Source of the DNA: Paucidesulfovibrio longus DSM 6739
GTDB lineage: Bacteria; Desulfobacterota; Desulfovibrionia; Desulfovibrionales; Desulfovibrionaceae
DNA length: 64,000 nucleotides
Assembly: GCF_000420485.1 (NCBI RefSeq)
Contig: NZ_ATVA01000016.1
Location: 2,501-66,500, forward strand
Direction: 5' to 3'
Positions 55,288 through 63,377 of this stretch are shown here, piece by piece (the first letter of the stretch is position 1; each line of letters begins with the position of its first letter). The position numbers and the translations under genes were made by a program. Below the pieces are notes generated by a model. It was given only the letters and a program-made list of their open reading frames with translations. It made no database searches and was not told the DNA's origin.

Positions 55288-56819
55288 GCGGCTGCAAGCC
55301 GACGCTGCTGCTGATCCTGGACGGCTGGGGCATTGCGCCCGCCGGACCGGGAAATGCCGTGGCCCAGGCCCGGACTCCGAATCTGAATCGGCTGCTGAAA
55401 CGCTGGCCGAACACCTCCCTGAGCTGTTGCGGCCGCGCCGTGGGCCTTCCCGAAGGCTTCATGGGCAATTCCGAGGTCGGCCACATGAACATCGGCGCGG
55501 GCAGGATCGTCTATCAGGACATGACCCGCATCGACATGGCCCTTGAGGACCGTTCGCTGTTCGAGAATCCCGCGCTGGTCGAGCTCATGGACGCGACCAA
55601 GGCCAAGGGCGGCAGGCTGCATTTTCTCGGGCTGCTTTCGGACGGAGGGGTGCACAGCCACCAGGAGCACCTGTACGCGCTGGTGGAAATGGCCCGCGAC
55701 CGGGGCCTGGAGGACATTTTCGTGCATGCCTTCCTGGATGGGCGCGACACGCCGCCCACCAGCGGCATGGGCTACGTCAAGGATTTTCGCGACGCCCGCA
55801 GGCGCATGGGCGCCGGGCGCATCGCCACGCTCATGGGCCGCTACTACGCCATGGACCGCGACACCCGCTGGGACCGCACCAAGGTGGCCTGGGACGCGCT
55901 GGTGCACGGCGTGGGCGAGCGCTGCGAAGGGCCGCTGCGCGGACTGCGCGACGCCTACGTCGCCGGGGAAACGGACGAATTCGTCAAGCCTCGGCTCATC
56001 GAAGACGTTGACGGCGTGATCCGGGACGGCGACGGCGTGTTTTTGTTCAATTTCCGCGCGGATCGCGTGCGCCAGCTCACGCGCGCCTTCTTCAGCGAGG
56101 ATTTCGACGAGTTCGAGCGAGGCGACGTGCCGAGCCTTGCGGGCCTGGCCAGCATGACGCGCTACGAATCCGGATTTCCCCTGCCCGTGGCCTTTCCGCC
56201 CCAGCGTCTGGACGGCTGCCTGGGCGAAGTCGTCTCCGGACTCGGCCTGCGCCAGCTGCGCATCGCCGAGACCGAGAAGTACGCCCACGTGACCTACTTC
56301 CTGAACTGCGGCCGCGAGGAGCCTTTTCCCGGTGAGGACCGCGAGCTGGTCGCTTCGCCCCGCGACGTGGCCACCTACGACCTCAAGCCCGAAATGAGCG
56401 CGTCGGAGGTCGCGTCCCGTCTGCTGGAGCTGATGCCGGACTACGACCTGCTCGTCTGCAACCTCGCCAATCTGGACATGGTCGGCCATTCCGGAAAGAT
56501 GGAGGCCACGCTGCGCGCCGTGGAAACCGTGGACGCCTGCGCGGGCAAGCTCGTGGACGCCATGCTCGCGCGGGGCGGCCGGGTGCTGCTCACCGCCGAC
56601 CACGGCAACGCCGAGGAGATGCTCGACCAGGACGGCGATCCGCAGACCGCCCATTCCAAGAATCCCGTGCCCCTGGTGCTCATGGAAGAGGGAGCGGAAA
56701 CGCGCACGCTCCGGCCCGGCAAGCTCGGCGACATCGCGCCGACGCTGCTCGGCCTTTGGGGCGTCACCCCTCCCCAGGGAATGACCGGGGAGAATCTCGT
56801 CGCCAAGGAGCGGTCATGA
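55284..56819 (+). CDS. gpmI: Phosphoglycerate mutase, cofactor-independent
   Basis: A 511-residue metalloenzyme interconverting 3- and 2-phosphoglycerate in glycolysis. The metal-binding LILDGWGI (D13) and catalytic S63 in GFMGNSEVGHMNIGAG are present, with DGRDTPPTSG, NFRADRVRQLT and VLLTADHGNAEEM completing the alkaline-phosphatase-type site. It overlaps rsfS and the next gene by four bases each. Confidence 0.97.
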   Translation: MSGCKPTLLLILDGWGIAPAGPGNAVAQARTPNLNRLLKRWPNTSLSCCGRAVGLPEGFMGNSEVGHMNIGAGRIVYQDMTRIDMALEDRSLFENPALVELMDATKAKGGRLHFLGLLSDGGVHSHQEHLYALVEMARDRGLEDIFVHAFLDGRDTPPTSGMGYVKDFRDARRRMGAGRIATLMGRYYAMDRDTRWDRTKVAWDALVHGVGERCEGPLRGLRDAYVAGETDEFVKPRLIEDVDGVIRDGDGVFLFNFRADRVRQLTRAFFSEDFDEFERGDVPSLAGLASMTRYESGFPLPVAFPPQRLDGCLGEVVSGLGLRQLRIAETEKYAHVTYFLNCGREEPFPGEDRELVASPRDVATYDLKPEMSASEVASRLLELMPDYDLLVCNLANLDMVGHSGKMEATLRAVETVDACAGKLVDAMLARGGRVLLTADHGNAEEMLDQDGDPQTAHSKNPVPLVLMEEGAETRTLRPGKLGDIAPTLLGLWGVTPPQGMTGENLVAKERS

Positions 56820-57058
56820 GTGTTTCCGGCAAGCCGGTGACTCCGGTCAAGCCTTCGGGCATGGAGATCATTTACCTTTACGCCTGTCCCTACTGCACGC
56901 GGGAGGTGCCGCTGATAGCGCCGACCAGGCCCGCCATGGCCCAGTGCGACGCCTGCCGCAAGAACTTTCCCATCGTGCCCGTGGACGAGAAGGCGGTTCG
57001 CTATCTGCGCCTGATGATGGCCGGGGGAAAGGCGGGCATCGACCCGGACTTCCTTTAG
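56816..57058 (+). CDS. Small zinc-ribbon protein
   Basis: An 80-residue protein with two CxxC pairs: YACPYCTREVP and AQCDACRKNF. This is a classic zinc ribbon with a flexible Pro-rich N-terminus. The function is unknown; it may bind RNA or a protein partner. It overlaps gpmI by four bases and its stop overlaps the convergent LOG gene by four bases. Confidence 0.8.
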   Translation: MSVSGKPVTPVKPSGMEIIYLYACPYCTREVPLIAPTRPAMAQCDACRKNFPIVPVDEKAVRYLRLMMAGGKAGIDPDFL

Positions 57059-57717
57059 GCCATGGACGGCGCGTGCTTGCGGATGTGCTCCACGGCTTCG
57101 TCCGTGTCGTCCGTGAGCAGAAACAGTCCGAGATCCTCCTCGCCGATGTAGCCGTCGGCGAGGAGTTTTTTCTGGAACCAATCGAGCAGCCCGCCCCAGT
57201 GCGCCTTGTCCATGAGCACGATGGGGAAGGGCTTGATGCGCCGGGTCTGGATCAGCAGCAGGGCTTCGGAAAGCTCGTCCAGGGTGCCGAATCCGCCGGG
57301 CATGCCCACGTAGGCCGAGGCGTATTTCACGAACATCAGCTTGCGCACGAAGAAATAGCGGAAGTCGCAGCGCACGCTGAGGTAGGGGTTGGCCTCCTGC
57401 TCCAGGGGCAGGTGGATGTGCAGGCCCACGGAGCGTCCTCCCGCGTCGCGGCAGCCCTGGTTGGCCGCGGCCATGAGGCCCGGACCGCCTCCCGTGATGA
57501 CGGCGAAGCCCGCCTCCGCGAGCTTGCGGGCCAGGTCGCGGGTTCGCCGATAGAGCGGGGCGCTTTCCCGCGCGCGGGCCGATCCGAAGATGGAAACCGC
57601 CGGCCCCTGTTCCCCCAGGGTTTCGAATCCTTCCACGATTTCGGCCATGATCTTGAAAAGGCGCCAGGATTCCGCGGTGCTGAGGTCGTCTATCAGGTAC
57701 TGCATGGAGCGGGGCAT
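57055..57717 (-). CDS. LOG-family protein (nucleoside 5'-monophosphate phosphoribohydrolase-like)
   Basis: A 220-residue Rossmann-fold protein of the LOG family, with VITGGGPGLMAAANQG and the catalytic PGGFGTLDEL motif. Such enzymes remove ribose-5-phosphate from AMP or cytokinin nucleotides, and in bacteria they can act as nucleotide-salvage or toxin-linked hydrolases. The start at 57717 has AGGAGG upstream on the minus strand. It converges on the zinc-ribbon gene and diverges from the MBL gene. Confidence 0.92.
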   Translation of the reverse strand: MPRSMQYLIDDLSTAESWRLFKIMAEIVEGFETLGEQGPAVSIFGSARARESAPLYRRTRDLARKLAEAGFAVITGGGPGLMAAANQGCRDAGGRSVGLHIHLPLEQEANPYLSVRCDFRYFFVRKLMFVKYASAYVGMPGGFGTLDELSEALLLIQTRRIKPFPIVLMDKAHWGGLLDWFQKKLLADGYIGEEDLGLFLLTDDTDEAVEHIRKHAPSMA

Positions 57718-57773
57718 GGGTTCCTCCTGAATGGGCCAATGCTTCGGCCACTTGCCAAAACACGGCCCGATGG

Positions 57774-57816
57774 TGCATGAAACGCGATGCGCGGACTGGT
57801 CCGCGTTTTTCATGCA
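57774..57816. repeat. Interrupted inverted repeat in a divergent promoter region
   Basis: TGCATGAAA (57774-57782) pairs with TTTCATGCA (57808-57816), 9 bp, outside an inner hairpin CGCGGA-CTGG-TCCGCG (57790-57805) that is followed by TTTTT (57806-57810). It lies between the divergent LOG and MBL genes. It could be an operator, or a small terminator that ends a short plus-strand transcript. Its role is unknown. Confidence 0.55.
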
Positions 57817-57899
57817 GAATACACGCTTCCCCGCGTCCATGAAAGACCGGAAGCGAAACCGGGCCGCAAGGCCGCACCGTCTACTTTCTCGGAGGATCG

Positions 57900-59507
57900 A
57901 TGAAAGTCACCTTCCTGGGCGCTGCCCAGACCGTCACGGGTTCCAGCTACAAGCTCGAATGCAACGGCATCAAGTTTCTCGTGGATGCGGGCATGTTTCA
58001 GGGCAACAAGGAAATCGAGAAGCGGAATTTCGACACGGATCGCCATGATCCGAAGAAGCTCGACTTCATTCTCGTGACGCACGCGCACATCGACCACAGC
58101 GGCCTGCTGCCGCGCCTGGTCAAGCAGGGCTTTCGCGGCACGATTTATACCTCCGAACCGACGCGCGACCTGCTGGAGATCATGCTGCTCGATTCGGCGC
58201 ACATCCAGGAGATGGAAGCCGAATACGTGAACCGCAAGCGCAACCGGCGCGGCGGCGGCGACGTGGAGCCGCTCTACACCCAGGCGGACGTGGAAAAGAC
58301 CCTGCCGCTGATCCAGACGGTCAAGTACGACGAGGCCTTCGAGCCCAAGCCGGGCCTGAAGATCCGTTTCCGCGACGCCGGACACATTCTCGGCTCGGCC
58401 TTCATCCGCATCGAATACGAGCATGGGGACAAGCCCACCTCGCTGCTGTTCTCCGGCGACCTCGGCCGCCCCGCGCAGCTGCTCGTCAACGACCCGGCCA
58501 TCGCCGTGACCCCGGACTACCTGTTTCTGGAGTCCACCTACGGCAACCGCGTGCACAAGGACGAAAGCAACAGCCTGGACGAGCTGGCCGAAGCCATCGC
58601 CTACAGCTACGGCAAGGGCGAGAAGGTCGTCATTCCGGCTTTTGCCGTGGAGCGTTCCCAGCAGATCATCTACTCGCTGTTCCTGCTCTACAAGCAGGGC
58701 CGACTGCCTGCGGACATGCCCGTTTTTCTGGACAGCCCCATGGCCATCCGCGCCACGGAGGTCTTCCGCAAGCACCCTGAATATTTCGATCGGCAGACCC
58801 AGGATCTGATCAAGAACGGCGAGGATCCCCTGATGCTGCCGAACCTGAAGTTCACCCTGAGCACGGCGGAATCCCAGGCCATCAACAGCACGGCCGGGCC
58901 AGCCGTGATCATTTCCGCCAGCGGCATGGCCACTGCCGGACGCATCAAGCATCATCTCAAGCACAACCTCTGGCGTCCGGGCGCAAGCGTGGTTTTCGTC
59001 GGCTACCAGGGCGTGGGCACGCCGGGCCGCAAGATCGTGGGCGGAGTGAGCAAGATCCGTCTGTTCGGAGAGGATGTGGCCGTCAAGGCCAGGATCTTCA
59101 CCATCAACGGCTTCTCGGGCCACGCGGGCCAGGACGAACTGCTCGGCTGGGTCAGCCGCTTCCGCGCGCAGGACATGAAGGTCTTCCTCATTCATGGCGA
59201 GCCGGTCGCGCAGAAGGTCTTTGCCGAGCTGCTGCGCACGGACTTCAAGCTGGACGTGCACATCCCCGATTATCTGGAAGAGGTCACGCTGGAGCCGGGC
59301 CGCATCCTGGAAGCCGTGCAGCACACGGAACTGGCGCGCCCCAGCGTGGATTGGGATTTCCTGCTTCAGGATTCGGGAAGGCTTTTCGAGGAGCTCAGGA
59401 ACCGCGTGGACAAGGTCAAGGAACGGCCCTGGGTGGAGCAGACGGAAATCCGCGACCGCCTGATGACCGTGAACCGGCTTATGGTGGAGCTGATTTCCGA
59501 AATGTAG
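57900..59507 (+). CDS. MBL-fold beta-CASP RNA-processing-type hydrolase
   Basis: A 535-residue metallo-beta-lactamase protein of the CPSF73/RNase J-like beta-CASP group. Zinc ligands THAHIDHSG (H61, H63, D65, H66), RDAGHILGSA and the later SGDLGRPAQ are present. The beta-CASP part has VIPAFAVERSQQIIYSL and VIISASGMATAGRI, and the final motif GFSGHAGQDELL supplies a histidine. Family members are RNA nucleases, so RNA processing is likely, though not proved. The C-terminal 75 residues are extra helical sequence. GGAGG is just before the ATG. Confidence 0.93.
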   Translation: MKVTFLGAAQTVTGSSYKLECNGIKFLVDAGMFQGNKEIEKRNFDTDRHDPKKLDFILVTHAHIDHSGLLPRLVKQGFRGTIYTSEPTRDLLEIMLLDSAHIQEMEAEYVNRKRNRRGGGDVEPLYTQADVEKTLPLIQTVKYDEAFEPKPGLKIRFRDAGHILGSAFIRIEYEHGDKPTSLLFSGDLGRPAQLLVNDPAIAVTPDYLFLESTYGNRVHKDESNSLDELAEAIAYSYGKGEKVVIPAFAVERSQQIIYSLFLLYKQGRLPADMPVFLDSPMAIRATEVFRKHPEYFDRQTQDLIKNGEDPLMLPNLKFTLSTAESQAINSTAGPAVIISASGMATAGRIKHHLKHNLWRPGASVVFVGYQGVGTPGRKIVGGVSKIRLFGEDVAVKARIFTINGFSGHAGQDELLGWVSRFRAQDMKVFLIHGEPVAQKVFAELLRTDFKLDVHIPDYLEEVTLEPGRILEAVQHTELARPSVDWDFLLQDSGRLFEELRNRVDKVKERPWVEQTEIRDRLMTVNRLMVELISEM

Positions 59508-59558
59508 CGGGGGCCGCGCCGCGGCCCGGAAGCGGATACGTCGAGTACGGCAAAGAGA

Positions 59559-60152
59559 ATGCGCATCATCAGCGGACAATACGGCGGGCGGGTCATCCGC
59601 ACCGCCGAAGGGCCGGGCTACCGGCCCGCCACCTCCAAGGTGCGCCAGTCCATCTTCTCCATGCTGGAGGCGCGCGGACTGGAGTGGCCGGGGCTGCGCG
59701 CCGCCGACCTCTTTGCGGGGAGCGGCAGCTTGGCCATGGAGGCGCTCAGCCGGGGGGCGGACTTCGCCCTCTTCGTCGAGAAGGCCCCCAAGGCCGCCCA
59801 ATTGATCCGCGCCAATCTCAAGGAGCTGGGAGCATCGACCTCCCGGTTCCGGGTCGCCGTCTCCGACGTGGTCCAGCTCTTGCGCAAGGGCACGGACAAG
59901 CCCTATGATCTGATATTCATCGATCCTCCTTATGGGAAGGATCTTCTCGTTCCTGCCCTGGAAGCGGTCCAGGCCCGCGAGTGGCTCGCGCAGGGCGGTT
60001 TCCTGCTCGCCGAGGTGGAGGCCGCCCTGGAGCCCGACGACCCGGCAGGGCTGGAACGCATCACCGACCGAACCTACGGTCAGACAAGGATAGTATTATG
60101 GCATCGCACAACCCTCGGCTCGCCATCTACCCCGGAACCTTCGACCCCCTGA
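59559..60152 (+). CDS. rsmD: 16S rRNA (guanine(966)-N2)-methyltransferase
   Basis: A 197-residue SAM-dependent enzyme that methylates G966 of 16S rRNA. RIISGQYGGRVIRT opens the protein, LRAADLFAGSGSLAMEALSRG is the SAM site, and FIDPPYGKD is the N-methyltransferase DPPY motif. It overlaps coaD by 55 bases, with RsmD continuing into a Ser/Thr/Pro-rich tail read in another frame of coaD. Confidence 0.94.
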   Translation: MRIISGQYGGRVIRTAEGPGYRPATSKVRQSIFSMLEARGLEWPGLRAADLFAGSGSLAMEALSRGADFALFVEKAPKAAQLIRANLKELGASTSRFRVAVSDVVQLLRKGTDKPYDLIFIDPPYGKDLLVPALEAVQAREWLAQGGFLLAEVEAALEPDDPAGLERITDRTYGQTRIVLWHRTTLGSPSTPEPSTP

Positions 60153-60613
60153 CCAACGGCCATGTGAGCCTCATCAAGCGCGGGGCCAAAATATTCGACA
60201 CCGTGGTTCTGGCCGTGGCCAAGAGCACCTCGAAGCGGACGCTTTTCACGCTGGACGAGCGCGTGCTCATGGCGCGCGAAGCGCTCGCCAACGAACGGGG
60301 CATTCTCGTGGAACCCTTTGACGGCCTGCTGGTGGATTATGTCGAACGCCGTGGGGCGGGGGCCATTCTGCGCGGTCTGCGCGCGGTTTCGGACTTCGAG
60401 TACGAATTCCAGATGGCGCTGATGAACCGCAAGCTCAAGCGGGACATCGAGACCGTGTTTCTGATGACGGACTTCAAGTGGATGTACCTTTCGTCCACCA
60501 TCGTCAAGGACGTGGCCTGCCACGGCGGTTCGGTCAAGGGACTGGTGCCGGACTGCGTGGTCACGCCGCTGTACAAGCGTTGCGAGGAACGGCGGCGGCA
60601 GGCCGGGGACTAG
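60098..60613 (+). CDS. coaD: Phosphopantetheine adenylyltransferase
   Basis: A 171-residue enzyme of CoA synthesis transferring AMP to 4'-phosphopantetheine. The nucleotidyltransferase motif YPGTFDPLTNGH (H22) is N-terminal, and the ISSTxVK-like YLSSTIVKDVACHGG motif ends the active site. The start has AAGGA at 60086-60090. It lies inside the end of rsmD, a common pairing (rsmD-coaD), though an overlap of 55 bases is unusual. Confidence 0.97.
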   Translation: MASHNPRLAIYPGTFDPLTNGHVSLIKRGAKIFDTVVLAVAKSTSKRTLFTLDERVLMAREALANERGILVEPFDGLLVDYVERRGAGAILRGLRAVSDFEYEFQMALMNRKLKRDIETVFLMTDFKWMYLSSTIVKDVACHGGSVKGLVPDCVVTPLYKRCEERRRQAGD

Positions 60614-60616
60614 GAC

Positions 60617-61552
60617 ATGGGCGAGGGCATGGACAGGGCGAAGGAGCCGCTGCGCGCGGTCTGCATTCTCGGCCCGACCGGCACGGGCAAGACCAGGGCC
60701 GCGCTGTCCCTGGGCCGGGGCGTGGAGGTGGTCAATTTCGACTCCCGGCAGGTCTACGAGGACTTCCCGATCATCACGGCCCAGCCCAGTGCCGACGAAC
60801 GCGCCCAGGCCCCGCACCATCTGTATGGATTTCTGCCCACCACCGAGGCCATGAACGCGGCCCGCATGGCCGATCTGGCCGCAGAGGCGGCCCAGGCGGC
60901 TGCCGCGCGAGGCAATCTGCCCGTGCTCGTGGGCGGCACGGGGCTGTATCTGCGCGTGCTGCTCCAGGGCATCGCGCCCATACCCGAAATTCCCGGCGAG
61001 GTCCGCTCCGCCGTGCTCGCCCGGCTGGAGCGCGAAGGCCCGCAACGGATGCACGCGGAACTGCTGGACATCGATCCGGACTACGCCGAAGTCATCCATC
61101 CCAACGACAGCCAGCGCAATGCCAGAGCCCAGGAGGTCTGGCTGGCCACGGGCCGGAACATGAGCTGGTGGCATGCCCAGGCCGTGCCCGCCCATCCCGT
61201 CGAGGCCCTGCGCATCGGCATCGTCGCGGACCTGGAGGAATTGACGCCGAGACTGGCCGCGCGCATCGACGAAATGATCGAGCACGGGGCCTTGGAAGAG
61301 GCCCGGCGGACGTATCAAAAATGCTCCGATCCCTCGGCGCCGGGCTGGAGCGGGATCGGCTGCGCGGAGCTTCTGGCCTGGCTGCGGGGCGAGACGTCCC
61401 TGGCGGAGGCCCGGGATCTCTGGCTGCGCAACACCAGAGCCTATGCCAAGCGGCAGATGACCTGGTGCCGCAAGGAGCGGAACCTTTCGCTCTTCGATGC
61501 GGGAGATTTCAAGGGCATTGCCGCCGAGGTGGAGCGCTGGCTGAATTCCTAG
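60617..61552 (+). CDS. miaA: tRNA dimethylallyltransferase
   Basis: A 311-residue enzyme that adds dimethylallyl to A37 of tRNAs reading UNN codons. The P-loop is LGPTGTGKTR (18-27), the FDSRQVYEDFPI motif binds the substrate, and LVGGTGLYLRVLLQG is present. The C-terminal part has RAYAKRQMTWCRKE. The start is either 60617 or 60629; the first gives a longer N-terminus (MGEGM). It begins four bases after coaD and converges with the next gene. Confidence 0.95.
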   Translation: MGEGMDRAKEPLRAVCILGPTGTGKTRAALSLGRGVEVVNFDSRQVYEDFPIITAQPSADERAQAPHHLYGFLPTTEAMNAARMADLAAEAAQAAAARGNLPVLVGGTGLYLRVLLQGIAPIPEIPGEVRSAVLARLEREGPQRMHAELLDIDPDYAEVIHPNDSQRNARAQEVWLATGRNMSWWHAQAVPAHPVEALRIGIVADLEELTPRLAARIDEMIEHGALEEARRTYQKCSDPSAPGWSGIGCAELLAWLRGETSLAEARDLWLRNTRAYAKRQMTWCRKERNLSLFDAGDFKGIAAEVERWLNS

Positions 61553-62058
61553 GTGCGGCGAGAGGCCTGCCCGTCGAGCACGATGGGCGGCAGGCTCCAA
61601 AGCAGCTTGGCTTTGCGGTCCAGTGCGGCCTCGGTTTCGAGGCAGAGCAGCCCCCCGTGTTCCAGGGCGATGTCCACCAGGGGAGTGGAGCGGTTTTCGC
61701 CGCAGAGCATCCGGCTGGCGATCCGCGTCACAAGCGGGACATCGCTGACGATGAGGATGGAGCGCGCCTGTTCCTGCCGCAAAAGGTCCAGCAGCGCTTC
61801 CGTCGAGGCCGAGGCCCGCGCGCGTTTATCCATGACGGCTCTGCATTGGGAGTCGGCCAGGACCGAGAGCACGGCCTGGGCGGACTGCATCGGCACCGAG
61901 TCCGGCGGAAAGAGCGCCAGGTCGAACCAGAGTCCCAGGCCGAGCAGGGTGCGGGCCGAGCGCTCCAGGCGTTCGCGTCCCACGGGACCGAGGCCGGGAT
62001 TCGGCGCGCTGCCTTCGGGCAGGGCTTCTCCGCTGCGCATCAAATGGATTCTGATCAT
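61549..62058 (-). CDS. SixA-like histidine phosphatase homologue, catalytically degenerate
   Basis: A 169-residue protein of the SixA branch of the histidine phosphatase superfamily. Family members have an RHG motif and a second catalytic His. Here the motif is R8-S9-G10 (MRSGEALP), and the second site is D106 (IVSDVP). The usual second arginine region (RARQTA) is also lost (SVPMQSAQAVL). A phosphatase role is therefore unlikely; it may bind phosphohistidine proteins or have another role. The start has AAGGAG eight bases upstream on the minus strand. It overlaps miaA by four bases. Confidence 0.83.
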   Translation of the reverse strand: MIRIHLMRSGEALPEGSAPNPGLGPVGRERLERSARTLLGLGLWFDLALFPPDSVPMQSAQAVLSVLADSQCRAVMDKRARASASTEALLDLLRQEQARSILIVSDVPLVTRIASRMLCGENRSTPLVDIALEHGGLLCLETEAALDRKAKLLWSLPPIVLDGQASRRT

Positions 62059-62233
62059 GTTCGACGCTCCTTCCGCCAGTACTAGCATTCGCGGACCGCA
62101 GCGGCAACTCGCCCGGCAGCCCGTGCGGTTGTTCGGCGGGGCGGTACGGCTTGCCTATCTTTTCAGGGCGGGATACATCCATCACGCGGAAGCGATGAGT
62201 TTTAGAAAAGAGAAACGCTCCAAGGAGTTCGGA

Positions 62234-63298
62234 ATGAAGTGCAGGCTTCTTGCGTTGTCGGCCCTGCTGGTCGCGTCCTGGGTTGCCGACGTGTCCGCGC
62301 CGGCGGTCTGTCTGGCCCAGGATGCGGTCGCGCCCAAACAGGCGACGGCGGAACAGGCCGGCCCCCAGCCTCTGGGGCAGCCCAGCGCGTTGGATCAGGT
62401 CGAGAATTGGATCAGCCGGAACGTGGATGCGGCCGACCAGAACGGAACCGTGGCGGTGCCTGAGCCGAGGCAGCAGTCCGGTCTGACCCGCGAGGCGGAT
62501 CTGGCCCAGGTGGACTGGGGCGCGGGCAAAATCACGAGTTTCGGCGTTTCCGAAATTTCCGGCGCCGACCTGAATCCCGCAAGGGCGGAAGCGTTGGCCA
62601 TTCGCAAGGCCACGCTCCAGGCGCGCAAGCAATTGCAGGACGCTGTTTTCGGGCTGGCCCTGGACGGGCGGCATCTGGTGGGCGAGGAACTCACGGCGCA
62701 GCAGCGCACGGAACTTCTTGGAAAACTTCAGAATTCGCCCATCTCCAGGCAAACCGAGCCGGACGGCGCGGGCGGAGCCCGCATCGAGGTCCAGGCCGAG
62801 GTGTCTCTGCGGGGGGCCATGGCCGAGGCGCTTATCCCGCCCTCCGTGGCGTTCCAGAGCCGCATTCCCCCGACCATCGATCTCACGACCGATGTCTCCG
62901 GTGCCGGGGCCACGGACGTGGACCAGTTGGAATATCGCCAGTCCATGGCCGAGCTGGGAGCTTTCACGGGGCTGGTCGTGGATGCGCGCGGATTCGACGC
63001 CGCTCCGGCCTTGTTGCCCGTGGTGGCCGGACCGGACGGCAAGGCCGCCTTCGGGCCGTTTCTCGCGCCGAGGTCGCTGGTTTTGGAGCAGGGGCTCGCC
63101 GTGTACGCGCATTCGCCCCAGGACGCCGCAGCCAGGAGCCGGGCGGGAGGAACTCCGCTCGTGGTCAGGGTTTTGGCCGTTTCCGGTCCGCAGCGGGCCG
63201 ACCTGGTCATCTCCGCGGCGGACGCCGAGCTTGTGCGCATGTTGTTCCGCTCCGAGGGCATGGCCGACCGCTGTCCCGCGGTCATCGTCATGGACTGA
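62234..63298 (+). CDS. Exported protein, LPP20-like middle region
   Basis: A 354-residue protein. An N-terminal signal (LLALSALLVASWVADVSAPAV) is followed by a Gln/Pro/Ala-rich linker. The middle (about 115-215: ARAEALAIRKATLQARKQLQDA, then IEVQAEVSLRGAMAEAL) has the look of the LPP20/FlgT N-terminal fold. The C-terminal part is beta-rich. The start at 62234 was chosen because AAGGAG (62222-62227) precedes it. Role unknown. The next gene is a similar exported protein, so the two may act together. Confidence 0.75.
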   Translation: MKCRLLALSALLVASWVADVSAPAVCLAQDAVAPKQATAEQAGPQPLGQPSALDQVENWISRNVDAADQNGTVAVPEPRQQSGLTREADLAQVDWGAGKITSFGVSEISGADLNPARAEALAIRKATLQARKQLQDAVFGLALDGRHLVGEELTAQQRTELLGKLQNSPISRQTEPDGAGGARIEVQAEVSLRGAMAEALIPPSVAFQSRIPPTIDLTTDVSGAGATDVDQLEYRQSMAELGAFTGLVVDARGFDAAPALLPVVAGPDGKAAFGPFLAPRSLVLEQGLAVYAHSPQDAAARSRAGGTPLVVRVLAVSGPQRADLVISAADAELVRMLFRSEGMADRCPAVIVMD

Positions 63299-63377
63299 GG
63301 CGCGACAGGGAATCTTGAGCAATACTGACGCCGTCCGTCGTTCACATCGGCGCGGGCGGTTCTGAAAAGGGATGCAC

